Positions 13,261-23,348 of a DNA stretch of 64,000 bases are shown here, in pieces. Source of the DNA: Pterobdella sp. o SKG-2022. Taxonomy: Eukaryota > Annelida > Clitellata > Hirudinida > Piscicolidae. The stretch is from NCBI GenBank assembly GCA_964035795.1, contig OZ038323.1:8161227-8225226 (forward strand), in the 5' to 3' direction. The notes beneath the pieces are model-generated. The model was not told the DNA's origin. It ran no database searches and saw only the letters and a list, made by a program, of their open reading frames with translations. Position numbers and translations under genes: made by a program. The number at the start of each line of letters is the position of its first letter. The stretch's first letter is position 1.

Positions 13261-13891
13261 TTTTTAGTTCCAAAAAACTGGTTCACCCTTTGTCTTTCAT
13301 TAAATCATTACGAAGCTTATATAAAACTAGTTATGGGGCCATTAAAGATCTTTGTTTTTCAGTATAATCTAAAGTTGTATCAATTGCCTCTATATTGTCA
13401 TTATATTATAAATTCTAGCTTTTAAAGTTAGAACTACTATGAGCGAAATCTTTCATACATACTCAGACCATGTTATCTAACCCCATCAATAACTTATATG
13501 TCTAAACCAATAATAAAAAACAAAAAAGATCAATACTTCTCAAAAACATACCCAAATTCGAATATAAAATTCTATTTGATTATTTAAATTTTAGTTTGGC
13601 AATTCTAACTCCTGTATATCAAGGCAAGGCTTGATGCATCACACGACTGAGGGGTCCACAAAAACACCCTTTAAGGGTCTTGCCCATGTAATTTTTGTTT
13701 GGTTGAACTTAAAGCAAACAATTTTATTGATGTGAAATTAAATGAGACTTAAACGTGGATTTTAAAAATTTTTCAAACAAAAGTTCAAATTTCAATTAGC
13801 CTCAACAAAATTTTTTATCACATTATATAAATGTTGAAAATAACCAAGCATTGACTGCTACATAGTCATGAATAAAGATTATGTAAATCTT

Positions 13892-13908
13892 TTTAATTAT
13901 TTTTTAAT
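13892..13908 (-). terminator. TXNL1: Polyadenylation signals (2x ATTAAA) of TXNL1
   Basis: Two ATTAAA variants lie 56 and 67 bases downstream of the canonical stop. Confidence 0.45.
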
Positions 13909-13963
13909 TTAAATAAATACATAAAAACAAAATTTCCCAAACCAAGACACATAACTGCAACAC

Positions 13964-13993
13964 TCAGTGGCTCTCCCCCTTCTTTCCGATGAC
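13964..13993 (-). CDS. TXNL1: TXNL1 exon 10 (canonical C-terminus)
   Basis: Acceptor GTCCACAG is followed by VIGKKGESH and TGA at 13966-13964. Together with exon 9 it gives FKRVIGKKGESH, nearly identical to the vertebrate end. ATTAAA polyadenylation signals lie on this strand at 13908-13903 and 13897-13892, about 56-72 bases past the stop. The exon is too short to show as an open frame. Confidence 0.92.
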   Translation of the reverse strand, partial: VIGKKGESH

Positions 13994-16900
13994 CTGTGGA
14001 CAGATCAATACTTTAATAAAATGTTAAAACCAGTTGTAAAATACATTTAAACAAAAATATAGCGTAATATGAAATATAAAACGCTGAATTTGAATTAAAT
14101 CCATATAAAACATAATAAAATAAGAACTTTCTTAGCAATCTTTTTCTTCTTTTTCTTAACGGGAGATTTTGTCTGTTAGTTTAGAAGAAAGTAGTTTTAA
14201 GTTTCCGCTTTCGTACCAAACTTCTATTCAAAACTCATGAGATCCTTAGTTCTCTTTCCTTATCATGCATTAGCACCTACCTTTCAAACTGACCCAAAGA
14301 TTCTGAGGTATCCTCTAGAGACATGCTGTGTTATAAGCTTATATGCCAAATCCATGGTGAAAAAAACGGGTTATAAAGAAGATTTGGTTGAGTTATGTGG
14401 CTATCAAGCGTTCAAAAATGACTGAGAATCGAGAGAAAACTACTATGATCGGCAGATTTGAATTCTTTTGTCTATACCTTTAAAATAGACCTAATCTTCT
14501 GAGACAAAAGCTTATTTATTACAACATACTCAGTTAAAAAGCCTCCGAAATCCTCAAGGCCCTTCCAAATGAACACAGAGTAGGAATAACATGAAAAATA
14601 CTCCATCACAAATATCAAACTTTATTACATTCAAATAAAAATTTAAATCACACAAAAATAGACCTATACCCCACAATACCGACCAAAGCATAGATTAGCA
14701 CCATAAGCAATATAGAAGAAATACCACAAAAAGTCACCACAACCAGCGATAGAATGGCAATACAAATAATACCGACTCTTTTAAAATCGTTCATGTTGGT
14801 GGTGGCTGCGGGATTTCCGATGAAGGCGATGTAATCCACCCTGGACGTTTCAGTCTCTGCTTGGTTAGCCTTTATGAACACCTGTCGATGTGATGTGGGA
14901 GTGAAAACACATAATATAAAAGATAATACATTGTATATGAAATAAAAAAGTTTACATTCGATAGACAATAAAATACGACGTATATAACATTATAACAAAA
15001 AATATTAATAAACAATACGAATAAAAATAATGAGCAACAACAAAAATAATAACGACAGCAATAATAATAAGAAAAGGTTACTGACAGTGATGTTGGAGAC
15101 GTTTTGGAACTTGACGAACCTCAGAGGGATCAAGGCCCCCACCTTTATGTCATCGGGCTGGAGGCTTTGAGGGGGTTGTTGTTAGTTTTGTAATCAATTA
15201 GTTATGGTTGTATTGGCTTTTATAATTAATTATGAATGTTTTGTTGGCTTGGTCATTAGTGAATTATGATTTTATTGGTTTTTAAAATCAATTAACTTTG
15301 ATTTTATTTTTTTAATGAATTTTTAGCATTTCATTACTTTTAATAATTGATTATAACCATTCATTAAACCGCCTTAAAAGAAACCATCCTACTCACTCAA
15401 CCTCCTGGACACACTCCATGTTTTCAGCCGAGTCAAAATCCAATGTTTTTGGCTGGTTGATGAAGATTTTTATTTCTTTTGGGCCACTATCTGTTTTTGG
15501 TGTGTGGGTGACAACGTTAAAGAGTTATGTACGCTTTATGTTATGATAAAAATCTAAAAATTTTCTGATTTAAATGCAATTGAGAATCTTCAAAGCGTTT
15601 TAATAAGAAGTTTAACATCATTGTAAGTTGTTATGCCCATAAATGTTGCCTAGGTTCACCACTGTAAAATACCATTCAGGTATGTTTTAGTTATATATAC
15701 GTTGAATACAATTATAAAAATACCAGGGGGTCCGTGGATTTTGAGAGAGTGCAGCTTGACAACTTGACTGAATGACACTGAGATTATCAACTGCCAATCG
15801 GTAGTTAATATTTATTTCGCATTTATACCTATGAGCTTTTACCTAGGCCGAAATTTATTGGTTAAATATTAATAATCAATCAATAAAATTAGCCAATCAC
15901 AAACCTGCTCATCACAGTCAGATTCGACGAATTTGTCATCGTTCTTGAGGATGTTTTCAACAGGCTGCTCAGTGTTAAGCAGCTCACAACCACTGCTCTG
16001 GATGAAAGCCGCCAAATCCATCTGTGGTTTGATGGTCTCAAAGTTATATGACCAAAGTTGCTTGGTGGTGTGTGGTCTTATGGAATGTTTTGTTTTGAAG
16101 TGAAACATGAGTTCTATTTATCATCAAGTTAATTATACAATAGCTCATTAACCTCGTACTAATTACCATAACGCACCCTTGAACCAGATTGCTACTTATA
16201 TAACGTTAAACCATAAAATAAAAACGAATATCATTATGAATTAATTTCCCAATCAATCAATCATGTTTATCTACTCAGGCATGCAAAAACATCACCTACC
16301 TGTCCTTTAACTCCAGAGCCTTCAGCATCAGTATCTGATGTGTTCCACTTGATGATCTTCTCCTCCAATGAATGGGCGTCTGCCCCTCGTAATGTATCCA
16401 CCTGCGGTGTTGTGTGTTTGTTAAATAATATGTAGTTTTTGTCCAGAAAGTGAATGTATGTGTTGTGATGTTCGTGTGGTAAGTGTGTAGGTTTTTGTAT
16501 GTGAGGTGTGTTGGGATGTTTGTGTGGTAAAATGTATGTTTTTGTATGTGAAGTGTGTTGTGATGTTTGTGTAGGAGGTGTGTTGGTAACTGCAGGGAGG
16601 ATGGTATGGTGTAATAGTAGTAATGTTTGTTTTTTGTTAAGTTGTGTATGCAGTAATACCATTATTTCTGTGAGATCAAGGAGTAACGCATTTTTATAAG
16701 CCCCAGTTTTATCATTAATTTTAGGCAAAAGGTTTTTACAACTGTATATTAAATTGATTTGATAAACCTTTTTGGAAAATTGATTGACTGAGCAAAAGAC
16801 TCCTTAGATAAAAATGAGTCAACTCCTTATATCTTAAGAAAATTCCCTTAATAAAAGCTATTAGACTCTTTAAAAAGCAAACCTTTTGGTTGTTCTTATA

Positions 16901-18840
16901 GAAGAGGAAGGTTGGCATGGCAGTGATTCCCAGTTGCTCAGCTATCTCCTGGATAATTGAGATGTTAACATATTATTTTTATCTTTTTACTCTTATTTTA
17001 TTATTTTTATTATTATATCTTTTATATGGCTCATAGATTTCAAGCGAGACTTGCTTCAGAGGTGCAGTAGATACTTTGAGTAATGAAATTTTGTCTTTCA
17101 AATAGTGATGTGATTTACAATTCATTTTTTATTGAAAATTTTCTTTTAATTAATGGGAGGAATAAATTTAAATCAAATCTTTTTTTGTGCATTTTTCATG
17201 CCTTCAAGTTGAGCTCATTAAAAGAATTTTACATATAAAATCATCAAGCAAGAACTATTGAAAAGTAAGAAACTTTTGCAAAACTGGCAAAATACATAAT
17301 GGATAAGTCATACTGATTTGATTAATGGTTATTGTATGAATTCTCAATACAGAAAAACATGTATAATTAAAACAAAAAGTCAGTTGAGAATTCTCAATTT
17401 CATTTTTCATTCTAAGGTAGAAATCACACAAAAAATATATAGAATTTACTGTATAGTTTAAAAAGTAAAAAACCAATTGAAACTGTTATTATAAAAAGCA
17501 TCCTTATTATATCAGTATAGTCTGTATCTTTCCCCCCCAAAGAGTCACTAACTTTTAATCTTATCTCGTCTTTTTTGACCATTTCACTTTGTTGTGGACA
17601 TCTTACATAACCCCCCAACTATACAACAATGGCTCTTCATTCTTTCTTCCAAGATAACTTGAACCTTACCCTTCTTTTACTCCTTTCAATCTTCAAACTC
17701 TGCACTTGTTTCATGCATCTTCCTTCCTACTTTCCTAAAATTAACTTGACCAAGTCAAACTTTCTTGCTTCATTCTCAAAAATCATGTCTTTCCAGGCTA
17801 AAAGGCCCAATGATACCCCATATTGATCGGTCAAATACTATACAAAATTTAGAGTCTCTATCCTTCTGCTTTTATTAAAAAATTTTTTTGAAAAATGTTA
17901 CCACTTAACTTTCTGAGCTATATGCCATGTTTTACATATATTTTATCAAACTTTATTTCAATGTTCCATGTGTATCTTTCACCATAAAAACTGAAAGAAT
18001 ATGGTTAAATGTCTTTCAGTTTCAGTCTGCCCTTTAAGTAGCAACTAGCTCACTTCTCTGAACACTAGTCAGGTCGATACTAAATAACATTAATAGTTTT
18101 TATCCTCTGTCGAATCACTTCAATATAAAATGAAATATGGAGTAGAATGTTCAAAAGTTGGCAGACTTCTTACTGGCTTTTTTACATAAATTTATTCATT
18201 AACTATATATGATTTTAATATGTTTCTTTAGTTGAGAGAGGCAGATATATTATACAAAGTAAAGTAGAAAAGCAAATTAAAACATTTTAAAATAGTTTTA
18301 ATAAATAAAACAGGAAGGATTAAAAATAGAGTAATTAAAATTATTCTTATATCAAAATGAAAAACATATGCTTGGAAATAAAGAAGCTCATAACTATGAA
18401 AGAATTAATAAATAACCTGGCATGCATCCACATTGACCTCCACAAATTTAGCTGAAGAATACTTGCTGGCAAACTCTTTGAATTTTGGCTTGATCATGTG
18501 GCATGGGTGGCACCTAAAATATTTTATTTATTATTTAAAATTAAGAAAAAAATTACTTCAATATATATGAATATTTTTTCCAAACATTAATTTTACATTT
18601 TTAAGCATAACTGAACATGAGATAAAATCTTATTTTTGTATCCATGATTTTCAAAAATTAGAATAGAAAAGTGTATTAGTCAAAAAATAAAAAACGGGTA
18701 ATCGATGCAATTACTTAAATTTTCATGCTAGAAAATATTTACCAAGAAGCGTAAAAGTCCACTACAACCAGCTTAGAGCCGGCATTGTTCAAAATCTGAT
18801 TGAACGATTCGTCATTCTCTACAGATTGAATTTGAGACAT
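13964..18840 (-). CDS. TXNL1: Thioredoxin-like protein 1 (10 exons, complete)
   Basis: TXNL1 is a cytosolic thioredoxin fused to a PITH domain. In vertebrates and yeast it binds the 26S proteasome lid and acts as a redox partner there. The coding exons are 18840-18743, 18513-18417, 16948-16883, 16401-16300, 16021-15905, 15790-15724, 15490-15397, 15164-15086, 14881-14777 and 13993-13964. They sum to 855 bases, or 284 residues plus stop, against 289 in human. Residues 1-110 form the thioredoxin fold with active site WCHPC (33-37) and the cis-proline loop AMPTF (75-79). Residues 122-275 are the PITH domain, including ESDCDEQ, KIFIN and TNMNDFKR. The protein ends VIGKKGESH, as in the family. Every join keeps phase, and the alignment needs no gap at any of them. 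The redox motif is CHPC rather than the usual CGPC. An alternative 3' end lies in intron 9. Confidence 0.95.
14621..14626 (-). terminator. Intronic polyadenylation signal AATAAA
   Basis: A canonical AATAAA lies 22 bases past the stop of the retained-intron frame of TXNL1, with a T/G-rich region beyond it on the same strand. Confidence 0.5.
14648..14776 (-). CDS. TXNL1: Alternative hydrophobic C-terminus of TXNL1 (retained intron 9)
   Basis: If the exon 9 donor is not used, the frame stays open for 42 codons to TGA at 14650-14648, giving a 317-residue protein. The extension has about 36 consecutive residues with no charge (VGIICIAILSLVVV ... LVGIVG) before YRSIFV, enough for one long or two short membrane helices. 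AATAAA at 14626-14621 starts 22 bases past the stop and is followed by a T/G-rich stretch, so intronic polyadenylation could produce it. The sequence is T-rich, which by itself biases codons to hydrophobic residues, so this may be only an intron that happens to be open. Confidence 0.4.
   Translation of the reverse strand, partial: VGIICIAILSLVVVTFCGISSILLMVLIYALVGIVGYRSIFV
14777..14881 (-). CDS. TXNL1: TXNL1 exon 9 (PITH end)
   Basis: This phase 0 exon of 35 codons runs from acceptor CGACAG to donor AGA|GTCGGT. It encodes VFIKANQAETETSRVDYIAF and TTNMNDFKR, the most conserved PITH motif. The donor is off consensus (+3 C, +4 G), which fits inefficient splicing and retention of the following intron. 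Confidence 0.9.
15086..15164 (-). CDS. TXNL1: TXNL1 exon 8 (PITH)
   Basis: Acceptor TCAAAG|C completes Asp214. LQPDDIKVGALIPLRFVKFQ and NVSNIT follow. Donor ACT|GTCAGT is required for NITVFIKANQ in the next exon. Confidence 0.9.
15397..15490 (-). CDS. TXNL1: TXNL1 exon 7 (PITH)
   Basis: Acceptor AAACAG|AT completes Asp183, then SGPKEIKIFINQPKTLDF follows. I chose donor GTTGA|GTGAGT over the nearby GAG|GTTGAG. It is the stronger donor, and with the next acceptor it yields VDLQPDDIK, which aligns without a gap to the family. Confidence 0.9.
15724..15790 (-). CDS. TXNL1: TXNL1 exon 6 (PITH)
   Basis: After acceptor TGGCAG this exon has 22 codons (LIISVSFSQVVKLHSLKIHG, then PP) plus one base. 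The donor is CTG|GTATTT. It gives the second and third PITH strands. Confidence 0.9.
15905..16021 (-). CDS. TXNL1: TXNL1 exon 5 (start of PITH)
   Basis: This phase 0 exon of 39 codons runs from acceptor CCACAG to donor CAG|GTTTGT. It opens with MDLAAFIQSSGCELLN and ends with KFVESDCDEQ, both PITH hallmarks. The Met here is internal. Confidence 0.93.
16300..16401 (-). CDS. TXNL1: TXNL1 exon 4
   Basis: This phase 0 exon of 34 codons runs from acceptor CCGCAG to donor CAG|GTAGGT. VDTLRGADAHSLEEKI matches the last helix of the family's thioredoxin domain. An acidic linker towards the PITH domain follows. Confidence 0.92.
16461..16585. repeat. 47-48-bp TG-rich minisatellite in TXNL1 intron 3
   Basis: Units begin at 16461, 16509 and 16556 with tgttgKgatgttYgtgt. 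There are two full diverged copies and one partial copy, G/T-rich on the plus strand. The repeat keeps a 153-codon minus frame open, but that frame is not coding: its real coding part is exon 4. Confidence 0.8.
16883..16948 (-). CDS. TXNL1: TXNL1 exon 3 (cis-Pro loop)
   Basis: This phase 0 exon of 22 codons runs from acceptor ATCCAG to donor AAG|GTTTGC. It encodes EIAEQLGITAMPTF and FYKNNQK. Pro77 is the conserved cis-proline facing the active site. Confidence 0.93.
16949..18416 (-). other. TXNL1 intron 2
   Basis: This is A+T-rich intron sequence between exons 2 and 3. I see nothing recognisable in it beyond chance open frames. Confidence 0.75.
18417..18513 (-). CDS. TXNL1: TXNL1 exon 2 (redox active site)
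   Basis: Acceptor TTTTAG|G completes Trp33, followed by CHPCHMIKPKF. The two cysteines are Cys34 and Cys37. The exon ends ...VEVNVDACQ with donor CAG|GTTATT. Confidence 0.93.
18743..18840 (-). CDS. TXNL1: TXNL1 exon 1
   Basis: ATG at 18840-18838 begins MSQIQSVEND. The exon ends in ...VVVDFYAS plus two bases (TG) of the Trp codon, then donor TTG|GTAAAT. It encodes residues 1-32 and carries the first strands of the thioredoxin fold. Confidence 0.93.
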
Positions 18841-21800
18841 ATTGAAAATTCAGCAAATAAAAATTGAAAAATTCGTGAGTCCTCGCTCCAAAAAAGCAAT
18901 TTCGTAATGCGCAAAATTCCAAAATAATCAAAGACTCGATGTAAATATTTTTAATTCAAAAAGTATTGTAAACACATTTTCAAAATAAATAATGTAATTT
19001 TAAAAAATTTTTTTTATTTTTTTGTTCTTAGTTTTGTTTCAAGACGTATAAGTTTGAAAAATAGAAAATATAGCTTTTTTTCATTGAAGTAACAAATCAA
19101 AAATGGTTCACGTCCAGTCAAATGAAATGCAAGTGAAATTTAATTTTCTTGATTTACAGTTATGTAAATTTATAGCTAAACATTCAAAAAGCTAATCCGC
19201 TCTTAGAAAAAGTCTGATTGAGTTTTGATTTAATGTTCCTAACTTTTCAGCGCATTACTTCAAGTTTCTTAAGCCGTGTGTAATATAAAAAGTGGAGTTG
19301 AAAAAAACTCAAAACAGTCTATAAGACATATTTCACTTGACAATTTCATAAATCAAGTTGGTAAAATAATAATTATAAATGAGAAGTGGTTGAGATTAAA
19401 GAAAATAGCGCCTATATTAGATAATGCTTGTTAATACGCCATCAAAGTCGGAACGTGAGAATGTTACCAGAGCAAACAAAGGAAGATTATGATAATATTA
19501 ATTATACAAATTTCTTGTGCCTGCGAACAAATAAACTTTTCAACGCAATAAATTAACTATAGCAAAGACTTTTCTTCAAAAAACATAATGATTTTTATAT
19601 CTATCAAATTAAATCTATTTCAATGTTTCGATTTTTTAAGCATCATTTCGTGTGAATTAAAAGGTGGCTTAAAAATAAAATGTAATTTTGTATTTAAAAA
19701 GTCACTAACTTTTGCACTAAAACCACAGTTTCAATTAATTAGCTTCAAGCTATAAAAAGAACTACATGAAATAATTAAAAAAAACAGCTATAAAAACTTT
19801 AAAAATACAACTGAAATCGTTTAAAAAGCAACAAAAGGAAATCGATAAAGAATAAAAATAATTAAATAGACAACTTGTAGTGCATAAGTTATGGCTGCTA
19901 ATAAGCCTAAATGGATAGTCATTATGTCAATCAATAAAATATACATTTATCAACTGATACTTTGAAAGCGTATCAACTCACTTTACACTCACATTTGATA
20001 GTAATTTAGTTTGTGTTGTACGGGAAGTTCACTTAAGCCGTTGTTTTCAATGATGATTTTATCAAACCAAACTAAGAATCATTACTGATAGGCAATAGTA
20101 TAAATAAAAAATAAAAAGCTTTTCTTTGAAAACATAACATATCAAGTTTAAATATAACTATTCAAAAATAATACAAGGTTTTTGTACTCTAAAAAGATAT
20201 AATTAATCTCAAGTGAAAAAATATATAAAAATACACAACTGGCCCTTTTTTATAATGATTTGTTAAGCGTATAAAAATTAAAAATAAAAATAAAAAACCA
20301 TAATTAGCACATTTAAAAGCCAAATAGATTAATATTTTTTCGATAAAAATAAATAAAGATTAATTGCTTTCCATTTATTTATCTCCCAACCAACTCATCC
20401 TCGTTACAATATTGATTTATACCTTCGATGTTTCCTCCTATTGTTTTGCAAGGGGGATTGCTAAGTGGTGTTTCTATTGCATAAAAAAAATAAACTTTAT
20501 TGTTTTTGTTTATTTTTTTCAAACTTGCAAAAATTGACTTCAAGTGTTGGAAGCTTTTATTGTTTAATCAATATATGTGTGTTTTTTTATTTACAGCTTT
20601 TGGCTTGAATTATTGTAGCAAATATTCATTATTCAATCCACAAAGTTATATTTGAACCTTCTTATTCCTCACATAATTCTTTCCTTAAATAGATCATCTG
20701 TTAAAAATTTTTATGTAAATTTTTACTTTATTTCATACATACTACATAATTTGCACATATTCTTTTTATTGTATATACCAAATCTAGACACACGATGTCT
20801 GAAGAATTATATATACTAGTTAACTATACAATAATTTAATCGACCCTTGATATTATTCAAAGCCTGAACTATTTTGACTACCTTATTAGTAAATAAAGCT
20901 TGATCACATAACAAACAACCTTCAAACTTTGCGGCTTTAACAAGTAAACTTGAATAATAGTTAAAAAAGTATTGTTGGTAGACTCATGCCATTTTTTTTG
21001 ATTTAAAACCATATACTTGCCAATTTTGTCAGCACAAAGGTTTTGTTCGAGCTATTTCATGCTGTAATCATCTTATCTTTAACTAGACGTTTTTTGAGAG
21101 AGTTTTCTCAAAAGCTAATGAACAAATATTAAGTAAATTTTTTTTTTGTTAATTATATGGTTTATATGGAGTAGCTCTCTGGAAAACCAATCAATTGCGC
21201 AACCGAAACCCCAGATAAGAGCGACCGAATGGTCAACTTACTTACTTATTTACTTACTTGTATTATAAAACTAAAATCATTCAAAACTGATACTTCTAAC
21301 TATTTGAAATGTTAAGGAGTCTAAATTAATGTAAATATGAAACACTAACTTTTCACAGAATTTACTTAATTACTAAGCTACTCGTATTAAAGCTATATGT
21401 TAATTACGAAAATATCATCTAAATTTTTTAGAAAATTCATCATCACATATCAAAACACTGATACCTTCATAATTTTCGATTTTACACTAGCCATATTCAA
21501 ACGAGCTTTGTATCTCAATAAAATGTATTTGTGTTCCTGATATACTTCATAATTTTTACTAAATTTATAGATATACCAAAAAAGTATCACATACTACACA
21601 CAAAACATGAGCTGAATTGAAAACATTATTTTATAAAGCAAAGCATATAAGACCATAAAAACATTTTACACAAAAATATAATACAAAATGTAAGGTAGTC
21701 TTAAGAAAAGCCTCTTGACTTTTTTGAATAAATAGTTTGTGTTTGTTCATCTCACTATAAACATAAACATACTAGATTCTATAAAAGCATAAAATAATGT

Positions 21801-22436
21801 TTCAAACGAAAACGTATTAAAGCTTATAAGATATCTATACTTGACACAACACAGAAACACACAACTTGTAGAAAATTCACAAATTATGCATAACTTTTGT
21901 AATGAGGAAGATAAAATCTATACAAGGTTCATAAGTATAGCCGGATTTTTGAGCTTTTGACACTTTTATAATCCCTAAACTCCATTGTTTTCTTTTGTTC
22001 AAGTTTCACTTTATCAAAGATTTGTCAAGTCGTTGAAAGCTTTTTGATGGCGGGTTTCATAAATGTAGATAGGTATGAATTTACCAAAAAATATCTGGTA
22101 TGTGAATATAAAAGTAAATAAATAAAAATAAGAATTAATACAAATAAATATAGAATATTAATAAGTAAATAAATGAAAAATAAAAATAAATAATTAGAAT
22201 TAAATATAAAATATAATAAAATAAATAAATGTATAAATTAAAAAAATAACTATTAAATATGAAAAAATATATAATACAATAAATACAATCGGAAGTTCAA
22301 AGTAATATACATATCTATATTTAGATCTGTATTGTAATACATATTCTTTGTATACTGATGTATCCTTCATATTTCTTGAAGCCTGCATACAACAATAAGT
22401 AAAAACGATGTATATATGCTGAAGTAATTGAAAGGG
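18841..22436. other. Intergenic between divergent TXNL1 and RYK
   Basis: This is the upstream region of TXNL1 and the distal upstream region of RYK. It is A+T-rich with a (TTAC)n-like patch at about 21238-21262. I found no coding exon. No clear TATA box stands at a normal distance from the TXNL1 start. Confidence 0.6.
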
Positions 22437-22444
22437 TATATAAG
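22437..22444 (+). promoter_or_regulatory. RYK: TATA box of the RYK gene
   Basis: TATATAAG lies 27 bases upstream of an initiator-like TTCATTT (A at 22464). A second initiator-like TCAGTCC starts at 22481. Both precede a plausible untranslated exon that ends at a strong donor. Confidence 0.4.
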
Positions 22445-22464
22445 CTTTATCATCACTTCCTTCA

Positions 22465-22619
22465 TTTCGTTGTGTTTTGTTCAGTCCTACAGTATTTGGT
22501 GCTAGTTCTTTTAATGGATTTGGAAATGTATTTTTGACTGGGATTTTTAAAAGATTTTCGAAGTTAATTTTACTACAAATGGATACAGTTTGAAGTTAAA
22601 CCGTTTGGAAATCTCTTAG
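22465..22619 (+). other. RYK: Putative untranslated exon 1 of RYK
   Basis: The exon would run from the presumed start site to donor CTTAG|GTGAGA (GT at 22620-22621). The matching acceptor CCAATCTTACAG at 23219-23230 lies 15 bases before the RYK ATG. It contains two very short upstream open frames beginning ATGGATTTG and ATGGATACA. This is inference from splice signals only. Confidence 0.4.
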
Positions 22620-23245
22620 GTGAGATTTGAAGTTTTCAATAGATTATTTGTAAGTATTAAATTTGATTGATTATAGTTCACTTATTTAGGAAAATTTCAG
22701 AGTTTATACAGATTTTCAATTTTAAAAAGCTAGAACACAATTACATATTAAATATGCGTTTTCTATTTTAAAAAATACATATTCCAAAAACACAAATGAT
22801 ATATAAAATTTCAATTTAAAAGAGTCATGAAAAAAGAGTTAAGAAAATTACTTTGTAATTTTAAAGTCGTCTAAATAAAAACGCAACGATGAAAGCTACC
22901 TTATCTGTACAAAAAGCTCTCAAGATGCTCTTCATTTTAATATAGATGTCAATTCAAAATACCGCAGAAATGAGTTTGAGCTATCTTTAATTGTTTCTAT
23001 AGCTTTGGTATTTGAATACATGCTGTATGCAATAGACACAAAAAATGGTTATTTTACTGAATCACATCAAAATTGTATAAGATAGTCTGAGTTTAATTAA
23101 TTAGCCTATTTGGTTAATTTATAATATATTTCTACATTTTTTTAGTTTTTAATCTTATCACATAATAATCAAATGATTGATATATTTTCGCTCAATGTAT
23201 ATTCCACTAAATCCCATACCAATCTTACAGATCCAATAAAGAGCA

Positions 23246-23348
23246 ATGGTGAAATTAAACCTCATCTTCGTCCTCTTCCTCCTCTTCCCCTCTTCTTATG
23301 CTTTCTTCAACCTTTATCTGAATGAAAGTGAAACAAGGCGCTTGTATG
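23246..23348 (+). CDS. RYK: RYK coding exon 1 (signal peptide, WIF start)
   Basis: ATG at 23246 opens MVKLNLIFVLFLLFPSSYA, a typical signal peptide. FFNLYLNESETRRLY and the first base of Gly35 follow. The donor is the consensus TATG|GTGAGT. The exon has 34 codons plus one base. Confidence 0.88.

Noticed and set aside
16267..16728. 153-codon minus-strand frame rich in His/Thr/Pro
   Set aside because: Its real coding part is TXNL1 exon 4 (16401-16300). The upstream part is the TG-rich minisatellite read in reverse.
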